A stretch of 33,183 nt of DNA, from assembly GCA_002422305.1 (NCBI GenBank), contig DIUG01000010.1, positions 1 through 33,183 of the forward strand. Reading direction: 5' to 3'. The notes under the pieces are model-generated. The model had not been told where the DNA came from and made no database searches. It saw nothing but the letters and a program-made list of their open reading frames with translations. A program made the translations under genes and the position numbers. Of the stretch, positions 18,896 through 28,825 are shown in pieces. The first letter of the stretch is position 1. Every line of letters begins with the position of its first letter. This DNA comes from Patescibacteria group bacterium UBA6164 (GTDB lineage Bacteria; Patescibacteriota; Gracilibacteria; BD1-5; UBA6164).

Positions 18896-18972
18896 TAATC
18901 CCTCCCTCTACACTGCATTACGAGTACTCCCTTTTCCAAAGGGAGTACCTGAGGTACGAAGGGGAGGGATTA
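18896..18972. repeat. 77-bp nested GC-rich palindrome inside the suf cluster
   Basis: Outer arms TAATCCCTCCC (18896-18906) and GGGAGGGATTA (18962-18972) enclose a second perfect hairpin, GTACTCCCTTT (18924-18934) with AAAGGGAGTAC (18938-18948). The element is far richer in G+C than its surroundings and lies 21 bases after the sufB stop, before the A-type carrier gene. It resembles the elements at 2278 and 6808 in having GGG/CCC arms and nested hairpins, but the sequences differ. It could also control how much of the sufB transcript reads into the carrier gene. Confidence 0.7.
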
Positions 18973-18993
18973 AAAAAATAGTATCAATTTTAC

Positions 18994-20397
18994 CTAAAAT
19001 CCCCCCTCAAATTCCATAGCTATTAACACATTCATCTCACTTGCATATTCTAGTGGTAATTCCTTCATTATAGGCGACAAAAATCAATTTACTATCATTG
19101 CAGTTGCTTCTTCTTCTTTTATACCTCTAGACCTCAAATAAAATAGTTCTTCTTCACTTATTTTTCATGCTGATGCCTCATGTCAAACTATCGAATCACT
19201 ATTTGCGACATTTATAGTAGGAATAGTATCAGATATAGACAAATTATCTAATATAAGTGCATCACAATCTATTTTTGACACTGCTCATATGGCTGAAAGT
19301 TTTATGTCTATAAGTCATCTATATGTCGAGATTCATCATCATTTTGAAAGTGATTTAGACAATATATTACTGGAAGTATTTTTTCAGATATGAATTACTT
19401 TTGAACCTATATCTTGATTTTGATTTGTATTTGCAAATGCAAGTCAAAGCATATCGGTTTTACTATTATCTCATAATAATATACTACAAGGATAAAGCAT
19501 TGTAACTCATGATCACATATTTCATCACACCCATTCCATATATCAATTCTCTTCTACAATTGCTCTTTTTGTATTTAGGTTATAAGTATCAAGACTCCAA
19601 TTTTCAACTGAGCTATACCTCATTTTAGCTCACTTTCAGACATATATTTCAACTCAACCTGCATGCAAAGAATTCTCATCATACTTTGGTGCACTACATC
19701 ATTCTATATAATGTGCATCACTATTTTCTTCTAAAATAATTATTGTATGTTCAAATTGCCCTCATGATTTTTTATTCATTCTAAAATATGATTGTAATGG
19801 TTCTGATATTTTTATACCAGCAGGAACATATAAAAATGTTCAACCAGACCAAACAGCATAATGTAGGGCTACAAATTTATGATCACCTATAGGAATAGAT
19901 TTAGAAAAATACTTTTTCATCAAAGCAGGATATTTATGAAGAGCAACACTTGTATCATCAAATATAACTCATTGTTCAACCAATTCTTGTTTTAAGCTAT
20001 GATATACAACCTCACTGTCATATTGAGCTCCCACTCAAGCCAATGATCTTTTTTCTGCTTCAGGTATTCATAATCTATCAAATGTATTTTTTATACTTTC
20101 TGGAACATCATCCCAACTCTTATTTAATCATGCTCATTCTGGTTTTGCAAAATAATAAATCTCATCTAAATTCAAATTAGATAAATCTGGTCACCATTTA
20201 GGCATATCTTTTTCTTGAAATATTTTTAGTGCCTTTAATCTTAAATTTAACATCCATTCTGGCTCACTGTTAGATAAACTTATTTGTCTAACAACTGTTT
20301 CATTTATTCATTTTAATATTTCATTTGTATAAATTATATTATCATCTTGAAAATTCCAAGTATTTGAAACTGTAATATTTTTATGATTATTTGTCAT
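18994..20397 (-). CDS. sufB: Fe-S cluster assembly scaffold SufB
   Basis: SufB is the main scaffold of the SUF system, on which nascent clusters form. The 467-residue product has normal length. Landmarks are PEWMLNLRLKALKIFQEKDM, GVIFDDTSVALHKYPALMKK, HYAVWSGGTFLYVPAGIKIS, SFRMN-type PLQSYFRMNKKSGGQFEHT, HYIEGCSAPKYDENSLHAG, and the C-terminal GHEASAGKISEEELFYLRSR. The Cys in SKIDCDALIL aligns with the cluster-forming Cys405 of E. coli SufB. It follows sufC by 26 bases. Stop is TAG. Confidence 0.96.
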
Positions 20398-20423
20398 ATA
20401 GTTATTTTAATAATTAATAATTT

Positions 20424-21185
20424 TTATTCATATCAATTTAGCTTTATTTTTTCTATTAATTCTTTGTTTCATTCATCAATAACTATTCAATCTTTTATTA
20501 CATAAACTTTATCAACTTTTATATAATCCAGTATAGTAAAATAATGTGTGATTATTATAAAAGTATTATTTTCATTACTAATTTTTTTTAACATTTCTGC
20601 TATAGTTCTAAATGCATCTAAATCCAATCAACTATCTATTTCATCAAGAATTATATATTTTGGTCATATTAATTTCATTTGTAATATTTCTATTTTTCTT
20701 TTTTCTCATCAACTAAATCATACATTTAATTCCCTATCTAAAAATTTTTCATCTATATGAAGTTCTTCTAAATATTTTTTTATAAATCTTTTAAATATAA
20801 ATGGACTTAATCATTTAAATCCTGTAGCATCTTTATCAATAAGAGGTTTTTCTAAATTATTTTTTAAATGTATATTATATATAACCCTTAAATATTCACT
20901 TAATTTAATACCTTTTATTTCTGGTACACTTTGAAAAGATAGGAATAATCAAGCTTTACTTCTTTCTTCTGGACTTAAGTTAAATAACTCATTTCAATCT
21001 ATATTTACTGTTCATGAAATATATTCATATTTAGGATGTCACATTAAAAATGATGAAAAAGTAGATTTACCACTTCAATTTTTTCATAATAGACAATAAT
21101 TTTTTCATAATTCAAAATTCATACTTATTCATTTCAAAATTTCTTTTTCTCATACTGAAACTTTTAAATTTTTTATTTTTATCAT
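20424..21185 (-). CDS. sufC: Fe-S cluster assembly ATPase SufC
   Basis: SufC is the ABC-type ATPase of the SufBC2D complex. The 253-residue protein has Walker A LGKNGSGKSTF (about 32-42), signature VGFSGGEKRKIEILQM, Walker B KYIILDEIDSGLDLDA and switch His in IITHY. The SufC-specific EIDSGLD in place of EPTSGLD and the long insert between Walker A and signature (GFKGLSPFIFKRFIKKYLEE) fit the family. It is the first gene of the suf cluster. Upstream on the minus strand, TATATATTAAAC lies before the ATG. Confidence 0.96.
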
Positions 21186-21488
21186 TTTTCTGTTTAATAT
21201 ATAAATATATTACTAATTTAGTAATATATTAAAAAAAATCAAGTTTTTATGTATACTCTTTTTATACACATTGTTTTTAAATAAGTAAGTGTTAATAAAA
21301 TGTTAAAAAGTCGTATTTTTTAGCTTTATATACCATAACTTATTTTTACTATTTTGTCTAGCAGTTTATTCAAACTTGTTTTGACAAGTAGAAAAAAAAG
21401 ATTAAAACTATATGTGTAATTTTGCTATAAATAAACATAAAAAACAAGCAATTAACATTTTTTTAACATTTGATATAATTAATACAAA
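21186..21488. promoter_or_regulatory. 303-bp divergent promoter region between sufC and rsmH
   Basis: No gene is visible. The rsmH promoter is TTAACA (21452-21457), 16 bases, TATAAT (21474-21479), only nine bases before the ATG. A small hairpin, ACTTGT-TTTG-ACAAGT, lies at 21374-21389. The remainder is AT-rich and presumably includes the suf promoter near 21200-21220. I see no recognisable operator for an iron regulator. Confidence 0.55.
21452..21479 (+). promoter_or_regulatory. Sigma70-type promoter of rsmH
   Basis: TTAACA, a 16-base spacer and TATAAT, with transcription expected to start about two to four bases before the ATG at 21489. The mRNA would therefore be leaderless or nearly so. 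Confidence 0.6.
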
Positions 21489-22433
21489 ATGGAAACTAAT
21501 TTTAAAAATATTGAAAATAGACATATTTCTGTCCTTTTAAATGAATTAGTAGATTTTATAAGTATTAATAATGATAAAAAAAATATTATTGTAGACACCA
21601 CATTATGAATTTGATGACATGCTAGCAAAATTATAAACAAAATGAAAAAGTGAGATATATTTATTTGATTTGATGCTGATATAAAAAATTTAGAATTAGC
21701 AAAAATTAGACTAAATGAAGTAAATAAAGAGAATATAATCAATATTATTTTAATTAATTCAAATTTTATAAATTTAAAAAATGAATTAAATAAAATATGA
21801 ATTGAAAAGATCACATGAATATATTATGATTTATGACTTTCTTCTCTTCATTTAGACGAAGCTGATAGATGATTTAGTTTTATGCTAGAATGACCATTAG
21901 ATATGAGATTAGATAAAACTAAATGAAAAACAGCAGCAGATATAGTAAATTGATATACTCAAAATGAATTAAGAGAAATATTTTTGAAATATTGAGAAGA
22001 ACCTGGATCTAATAAAATAGCTAAAAAAATAATAGAAGCTAGAAAAATAAAGAAATTTAAAACAACGACTGATTTAAGCAACATTATACAATGATTACCC
22101 AAAAATAAATCTAGAATATTTCAAGCTATTAGAATAGAAGTAAACCAAGAATTACAAAATTTAGAGATGAGTTTAGAAGATGCTATTAAATTATTAGATA
22201 AAGGTTGAAAAATATTTGTAATTAGTTTTCATTCTTTAGAAGATAGAATAACTAAAAATATATTTAAAAAAGAAACTAAAGACTGTATATGCAGTGATTT
22301 ATTATGTAAATGTTTACACAAAAAAACACTTAAAATATTAACTAAAAAACCTATAATACCAAGCGAAAACGAAATACAAAATAACCCTAGAAGTAGGAGT
22401 GCTAAAGCAAGATGTGCAGAAAAATTAATATAA
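21489..22433 (+). CDS. rsmH: 16S rRNA (cytosine-1402-N4)-methyltransferase RsmH
   Basis: RsmH methylates C1402 of 16S rRNA in the decoding site. The 314-residue protein starts with NIENRHISVLLNELVDFI and has the SAM motif VDTTLGIGGHASKI. The conserved block GIYYDLGLSSLHLDEADRGF leads into SFMLEGPLDMRLDKTKGKTA, and GGKIFVISFHSLEDRITKNI with NNPRSRSAKARCAEKL complete the family pattern. A Cys cluster (DCICSDLLCKC) sits in the C-terminal part. In many bacteria it opens the division/cell-wall cluster followed by ftsL, as here. Confidence 0.96.
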
Positions 22434-22460
22434 TAATATTTCCTAATCTACCTATTAAAA

Positions 22461-22826
22461 GTGAATTCAACAATTATTTATAAAAATTTAAAAAGAAATT
22501 TTTTATCAAAAAGAAAAAAAGAAAAAGAAAAAGACAATTTTTGAATAACTTCAACATATATTGCTCTTTTATCAATAATAAGTTTATTATTATTATATTA
22601 TGTTTGGATATTAAATGAAAATGCAACAAACTGATATAATATAAGAGAATTAGAAATACAAAGAAAAACACTACTAATGGAAAAAGAACTTTTGGATGTA
22701 AAAATAGCTGAACTTGAAAGTTTATCTACTATACTTAAAGAAGATGATTTACAAAATATGGATAAAATAAAGGATCCTAAATATTTAGTTATAAAAGATG
22801 ATGTTCAGTATGTATATAATTATTAA
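22461..22826 (+). CDS. FtsL-like division protein (bitopic, coiled coil)
   Basis: A 121-residue bitopic protein directly after rsmH, the usual place of ftsL. The cytoplasmic N-terminus is very basic (FLSKRKKEKEKDN), a single membrane helix follows (ITSTYIALLSIISLLLLYYV), then an extracytoplasmic coiled coil (IRELEIQRKTLLMEKELLDV) and a short tail. FtsL/DivIC proteins share this layout but little sequence, so the call rests on structure and position. There is no usable ATG upstream of the membrane helix; GTG at 22461, 27 bases after rsmH, is the likely start. The rest of the division cluster does not follow. Confidence 0.7.
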
Positions 22827-22836
22827 AATAAATAAC

Positions 22837-22872
22837 AAAAAAGGATTTTAAATTAAATCCTTTTTTATTTTT
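22837..22872. terminator. Terminator after ftsL-like gene
   Basis: AAAAAAGGATTT (22837-22848) pairs with AAATCCTTTTTT (22855-22866) and the T-run continues. It lies between convergent genes and is A-rich on its left side, so it should work in both directions. Confidence 0.82.
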
Positions 22873-22909
22873 CTCATCAAATTTGTTTTTTTTATTTATC
22901 TTTTGAAAA

Positions 22910-23125
22910 CTAATGCCCTCCTTTTCAACAACAAGATTCTCCATGCTCATGTGAATGATGCGATACTTGATCTTTTAAAAAAGATATAAAATTATCAATT
23001 AACACTTCTATCATTTTAGAATCATCTATAATTTCTTCTCAATTATCACTAAGAATCATTTGTTTTAGTAATTCTAAATGTTTAGAATATTTTGAATCCA
23101 ATTCTATAATTATTTTATCTGACAT
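22910..23125 (-). CDS. 71-residue protein with His/Cys-rich metal-binding tail
   Basis: This small gene is hidden in the standard code by internal TGA codons. The first 50 residues are acidic and helical (MSDKIIIELDSKYSKHLELL and on). The last 17, SHHSHEHGESCCGKGGH, hold five His and two Cys. Such tails bind Ni, Zn or Co in other proteins. Stop is TAG. It begins 19 bases after the Tex gene ends, in the same direction, so the two may be co-transcribed. I do not recognise a family. Confidence 0.72.
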
Positions 23126-23144
23126 ATATTTTTTATATTAATTT

Positions 23145-25370
23145 TTAAAATCATTTCATACTTAATTGTATTTTTCCTGTTTTTTCATCCATTGATGTAA
23201 CTTTTACTTTTACTGTTTGTCATACCTCTACTATTTCTTTTGGATCTTTTACAAAACTATCCGAAATTTGAGAAACATGTACCAATCAATCATTTTTCAT
23301 ACCTATATCAACAAAAGCTCCAAAAGCAACAACATTCCTAATAACTCATTCTATTATATCTCATATTTTTATTTCAATTTTTTCTCATAATTTTATAGCT
23401 CTTTTATGTGTAGAATTAACTCTTTTTTCTATTCATGAATTTTTTATAGAATTTATAATAAATTCTATAGTAGATACATTTACATCTGAATAAAATTTTT
23501 TAAGTTCTAATTCAAATTTAGAATAAAAAATTGTAGCATCTTTCTCTTGTAAGGGAGAATAAAATCAAGGATGAGCTTGAATTATAAATCTAGCTAATTC
23601 ATATTGTTCAGGATGTATATCACTATTATCAAATATTTCTTTACTTTGTGGAACCCTTAAAAATCAAACTGCTTGTTCATATATTTTATCTGAAAGCTGT
23701 TTTTTTAAATGCTCTCTGGATTTATATGGTCTATTATTATATATCTTTTTAGCTGTTCTTTTATCTATACCAGAAATATAATTTAATACATAACTAGAAG
23801 CTGAATTTACATTTATACCTATTTCATTTACGGTATCCTCAACTACATTTCATAATTTTTCTTCTAATTTTTTTTCTGATATATCATGTTGATACATTCA
23901 TACTCATATACTTCAAACTGGAATTTTTACTAATTCTGATAATGGATCTATATATCTCCTACCTATAGAAACAGTTCATCTATCCAAACTATCTAAATCT
24001 GGGAATTCTTCTTGTGCTGTTTTACTAGCTGAATATACCGATGCTCAAGACTCATTTACTATAAATATTTCAATATCTGTAATTCAATGCAATATCTCAA
24101 CTGTTTCATTTACTCATGTACCATTTCATACAACTATTACTCAAGGTTTTTCTTTATATATAAGGGATTTCAGTTTGATTTGTGTTTCATTTTTATTATG
24201 TAAAAACACTTTATCAAATAAAATAGGATTTCATAATTCATCTAAAATAACCATTTTACAACCTGCTCTATAACCTGGATCTATTGCTAATATTTTTTGA
24301 CCATATTCTGGTTTTGTCATTAATAAATTAGCTAAATTTTGCTTAAATGTTTCTATAGCATCATTTTCTCAAATTTCAGATAAGATTCACCTAAGCTCAT
24401 TTTCTACAGAAATAAATAAAGCTTCATAACCTTCTTTAAAAGATTGTTCTAATAAATCTATAAATGGTAATCTAACTATTTTACTAATTCCTTTTACCTC
24501 ATGCAATCCATTTGGAAAAGGTAGAGAAGACAATATTCTAGAATAATGTTTTTTAATTCAATCAAAAGTAGTATCTGTTTTTTCTATTTTTAATCATAAA
24601 ATTCATATATTTTCTCACCTATTCAAAGCAAGAATTTGATATGGTTTTAACCAAGATATCTTTAAACTAAAATCGGAGTAAATATCAAATTTTGAAATTT
24701 GTCATTTATCTTTTTCATTTAATTTTTCTAATGCTTTATCGGTTTTTTTCTTTGAAATAATAGTTCAATATTTTTGTAATGTTTCCATTAAATCAGCTCT
24801 TAAGTCTGAATTTGCAGATACTTCTGCAGAAATAATATGCATGCTTCATTCTAGTATTTCTTCTAAAGTATAGTCTTTTAATAAATTATCTAATTGCTCT
24901 TGTCATTTTTGATCCAAAGAAGAAAATTGAGATGAGCTAATATCTATGTTTTTCTTTATAATATCAGCAACAAATTGAAATCATTTTTCAATTGCTATCA
25001 TTGCTTTTGTTTTCTTTTTACTTTTGTATGGTTTATATATTTCTTCTACTTCTTTAAGAGTTTTTGCTTTTAATATATTTTCAAAAAGTTCAGGAGTCAT
25101 TTTTCATAATTCTGTTATACCATTTATAGCTATTTGTTTAGCTTTATATATTTTTTCTGTTTTATCTCTAAGTTCAATTATTGCTCTAATTTGGTCCTCA
25201 TCTAAATTTCAAGTTCTCTCTTTTCTATATCTTGCTATAAAAGGAACTGTAGATCATTCTAATGTAAGTTCTAAAACAACTTCTACTTGAAAATGTTTAA
25301 ATCATAATTCACTTGACACTATTTCAATATAATTTGGTTCTTGTAATATATATATATTTTCTTCTGACAT
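23145..25370 (-). CDS. tex: Tex-family RNA-binding transcription accessory protein
   Basis: A 741-residue S1-domain protein of the Tex/Spt6-like family, which binds nucleic acid. The N-terminal part has TVPFIARYRKERTGNLDEDQ and EEIYKPYKSKKKTKAMIAIE. The YqgF-like domain begins near 357 with KILAIDPGYRAGCKMVILDE, a helix-hairpin-helix region follows (SASSYVLNYISGIDKRTAKK), and the C-terminal S1 domain (about 665-735) contains GVIRNVVAFGAFVDIGMKND and HVSQISDSFVKDPKEIV. Domain order and length are those of full Tex. Standard-code reading yields only fragments. Confidence 0.95.
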
Positions 25371-25423
25371 TTTTATTATTAATAAAATATTTTAATTTCC
25401 ACTATTTATACACAAAATAATTG

Positions 25424-26806
25424 TTAATCTTTTTTAATTATAGTAAAAGTATTTTTATAAACCATCTTTCAAGCAGGATCAAAATATTTAATTTCATATA
25501 AATTAGTTCAAATACTCATATTATTATTACTAGATGAAGCATGATATCTCCAAGTACTACCATTAAAAGAACTTAATGTATAATCATTAACAGTTACTTT
25601 TGATATTCATTCAATTAAAACTTTTCATTTAATAGTTACAAAATCAGTACTAGTAGTAAAAGTACTTTTTGTTGTTGGTTCAGTAAATGTAAATTGACTA
25701 CCATCAACATCAAATGTTTGTACATTAAATCAAGAATTATTATTAGTTGAAGTATTGTTACTTGCTACTGTTGTTGTTTGATTTGATCATTGTGCATAAT
25801 ATATTGTATATACAAATTTTGATAAAATCATATTTTGAGCATCATAAACTTTAAAAACTAAATTATTTTCTTTATTTGGAACTGGTACATTATCAAATTT
25901 AAATGTTTTTAAATTTTTATTTAAAACTGCTTCTTTTCAATTAAGAGTTATTTTTATAATTTCCTCATTAGTAAAATTTCAAGAAACATTAATTAAATCA
26001 GATGAAACATTTGATTCATCTAATAAATTAGAAAAGTTTATTAAATTAGAGCTTAATATTTCGTCTGTTTTTAAAATTTCTCAAGTTAAAGTCTCATTTT
26101 CATCTTCATCTAAAGATTTATCTAAAGATACAAAACTTGGTCAATTATTTATTATAAACCAATCAGATTGTTTATAATAATCATCTATATTTTCTTTGCT
26201 TAAAGTTAAATCTAATTCTTTTTTACTAGCTTCAGATCTAGAAATAGTTATTTTTTGTCATGAAGATAATACAGTAGTCTTTCATACTAAATTAGAAACT
26301 TCTGCAAATCAAGATACTAAATAAACCGTACTTCCCATTTCATTTTGAGAAAATGAAACATGAGAATTTTCACCTATTTTCACATTTGCAAATTTCATAT
26401 CTAAATTTACTGGAGTTATAGAATCTATCCATAAATCAGAAGAATCTAAATAAAAATTTCAATTTTCTAAATATTTTAAGTCTCATAGTTTATGAAGCCT
26501 AAGATTTAATCAAGCTAAAGATAAACTAACATTTCCCTCTTTTACCATTATTTTTTCTCATTTATAAAGAGAAATATCTCATTCAATTTTCTTTTTATAA
26601 TCTCAAGGATAAACTATATACCCTTCACTATTAACTCAGTTTAAAATAATTTCTAATCATATTTTATTTTCAATATCAATTTGTTTAGGTTTACTATCTC
26701 ATAAAAACACTGAAAAAATTACTATTAAAAATAAAAAAAATCAAATTATAGGCACCATATAATCCCTTAATCATTTTTGTATATGATTTCTCCTTCTAAC
26801 ATTCAT
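25424..26806 (-). CDS. FecR-domain surface protein with Ig-like C-terminus
   Basis: A 460-residue single-pass membrane protein. A short basic N-terminus (MNVRRRNHIQKGLRDYM) precedes one membrane helix (VPIIGFFLFLIVIFSVFLG), with the rest outside. Residues about 120-200 resemble FecR (MKFANVKIGENSHVSFSQNE, YLVSGFAEVSNLVGKTTVLS, SGQKITISRSEA). A Ser/Thr/Asn linker (TTTVASNNTSTNNNSG) leads to an Ig-like/glucodextranase-B-type domain at the C-terminus (TDFVTIKGKVLIEGISKVTV). Such proteins are common in Patescibacteria and probably contact the cell surface or host. There is no sigma factor gene beside it, so FecR-type signalling is not implied. Confidence 0.72.
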
Positions 26807-26991
26807 ATAAATACAATTTAATATATAAAATTAATTATTCATAATTATAAATAATATTAATAAAAATTCAACTTAAAATTAAAAAGTTGAATTTTTAAAA
26901 TATTAAAATAATTTCTCTTAATTATTTCTTACATATAAATATTATTATAAAGTATTGTAAAATAAAGATTTTATTTATTTAATATAAAAAT
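26807..26991. promoter_or_regulatory. Divergent intergenic region with isolated hairpin
   Basis: The region lies between two divergent genes. It contains a 13-bp perfect inverted repeat (26862-26874 and 26884-26896, core AATTCAACTT/AAGTTGAATT) with T-runs on both strands. As it ends neither flanking gene, it may be the terminator of a short antisense or small RNA, an operator, or an upstream barrier between promoters. TTAATATAAAAAT precedes the plus-strand ATG. Confidence 0.5.
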
Positions 26992-27828
26992 ATGTTTAAA
27001 AAAATATTTATACTTATTATTATTTTTATAATGAATTTTTTTCCTACTAGCTCTTATTTAGAAAAAGAAAATAAAGATAAAATAGATAAATTAACTAAAG
27101 ATTTATTTTTAAAAATAGAAAAAGATTATTCTATCTTTCAGCAAAAAGATATTTTAATAAAATTAAATAAAAAAATAAGTTACCTTAAAATAAAAAATAA
27201 ATCTAATCTTTCAAAACTTGAACTTTTCAATTATTTACAAATAATTATAAAACAAGAGTTAAATAAAAAAAATCTAGCTTTAAAAAATTGTAATAATTAT
27301 CATATTCACAATGATATAAGTGCTTCTATTTTTTGGGTATGAGAATGAGCTAATGATTCTAATTGATATATTTCAAATATGAAAAGTGCTTGGGATGGAG
27401 ATTGGTATAAAAATTTTAAAAATTGAACAGAAAATCATTTTTATATAGCATTACCATATAATGATTTTGAAAATTGAAAAAGAAAAAATGATGTAAAAAA
27501 TATTCCTTGGTATAATAATAATATAAAAGATAATGAATCTGTAGTAAAAAACAGATGGATAAAAGTAGAGTATAATTGAAAAATAGCTTATGGTCAATGG
27601 GAAGATGTATGACCTTTTTATGAAGATGATTTTGATTATGTATTTTGAACAAAAAAACCTAAAAATACATATATCCTTAAAGCATGAATAGATTTATCAC
27701 CTAAACTAGCTGATTATGTTTGATTTAAAGGAAGTTGAAATGTAAATTGGAGTTTTATAGAAGAAAATTGTGTACCTGACTGAAAATGGAAAAATATTAT
27801 AACTAAAAACAATATTAATTGGAAATAA
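26992..27828 (+). CDS. Secreted Trp-rich protein of unknown function, 278 aa
   Basis: The protein starts with a signal peptide (KKIFILIIIFIMNFFPTSSY). Residues about 30-100 are Lys-rich and helical (KDKIDKLTKDLFLKIEKDYS). The C-terminal 160 residues form a compact Trp- and Tyr-rich domain with SAWDGDWYKNF, HFYIALPYNDFENGKR, VKNRWIKVEYNGKIAYGQWE, DVGPFYEDDFDYVFG, KAGIDLSPKLADYVGF and VNWSFIEENCVPDGKW. I recall similar segments in exported bacterial proteins and suspect a double-psi beta-barrel-like fold, but cannot confirm it. Standard-code reading stops at 27342; the gene continues. It converges on the deacetylase gene. Confidence 0.72.
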
Positions 27829-27882
27829 TATTATTATATCTTTTTATCCTTTATAATAATTTTCTGATATAATAATATTATT
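27824..27882. terminator. Inverted repeat across convergent 3' ends
   Basis: Perfect 17-bp arms (27824-27840 and 27866-27882), all but one base A or T, with a 25-base loop. The left arm holds the TAA of the secreted protein; the loop and right arm encode the end of the deacetylase-like protein. Confidence 0.5.
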
Positions 27883-28815
27883 ATTAAATTCTGGTATTTT
27901 AATACTACTATCAAAAAAAGTAGTTTTTAATCATTGTTTTCTTAAGTAATTATAATAATCACTCATAGTTGTAAAAGAAAATCATTGCTCTTGTAGACTA
28001 TCTAATAATTTTATGTATTCGTTATACTTAATAGGATCAATATTTCAAACTTCATCAATATAATCTTGTGGATGTAACATTATTATAGAAAATCATTTAT
28101 TATTTGAATCTTCTATACTTTTTTTAACTATAGAACTTACTGTATTCATTTTTTTAAATTCATAATCATAAGTTGATGTACTATAGTCAAAAAATCAAGC
28201 TCACTCTGAAGAAATTATTTTAAATTTATTTTTTTGTGCAGATATAACAGTTCCCGTAGAATATACATTATTAGGAGGTATAAAAGTTATAATTTCCTTA
28301 TTTGTATATTTTTTTAGTATTTTTAATCAATCTTCTAATTTTTGATTAGCTGCTTTTTCAGATAGACTTTGAAATTCTGGTACATCATCTCTATTATTAA
28401 ATCAATGTTGAGCAATTTCTATATTACATTTATTTTGTTTCAAATAAGTTGTTATTCTAGAGTCTTCACTAAGATTTAATGGTATAACAGCAAGAGTAAA
28501 TGGTATTTTTCTTTTTAAACCTTCATTTAACATTTTTATTGATAAATCATTTAAATATGAAGATTGTATATCATCCAACCTAAATATTATATATTTTTTT
28601 TCTGGTTTAATTTCATTATTATAACAAAAATGATAATTATTAAAAAATGTAAAATTTCCATTCTTTATACTTGTTTTATATAAAAGAAAAAATTGACTTA
28701 AAAAAAACAAAACTACAATCAATGTAATAAAAAAATGTATTGGTTTTTTTATTATCCAATGAATTATTATAATAAAAATATGTACTAAAAATGTTAATCA
28801 TCAACCTGTATTCAT
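27844..28815 (-). CDS. Polysaccharide-deacetylase-like membrane protein
   Basis: A 323-residue protein with two N-terminal membrane helices (LTFLVHIFIIIIHWI and FFITLIVVLFFLSQFFLLY) and a NodB/DUF2334-like barrel. The metal and catalytic motifs are YIIFRLDDIQSSYLND (Asp-Asp near 79), FTLAVIPLNL, NIEIAQHGFNNRDDVPEF (His near 139) and FSIIMLHPQDYIDEVG (His near 243). These correspond to the deacetylase barrel and suggest removal of acetyl groups from a glycan at the cell surface. It begins 10 bases after the glycosyltransferase stop, so both are one operon. A Leu-coding TTG at 28722 is not the start; ATG 28815 keeps the first helix. Confidence 0.8.
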
Positions 28816-28825
28816 AATATATTTG

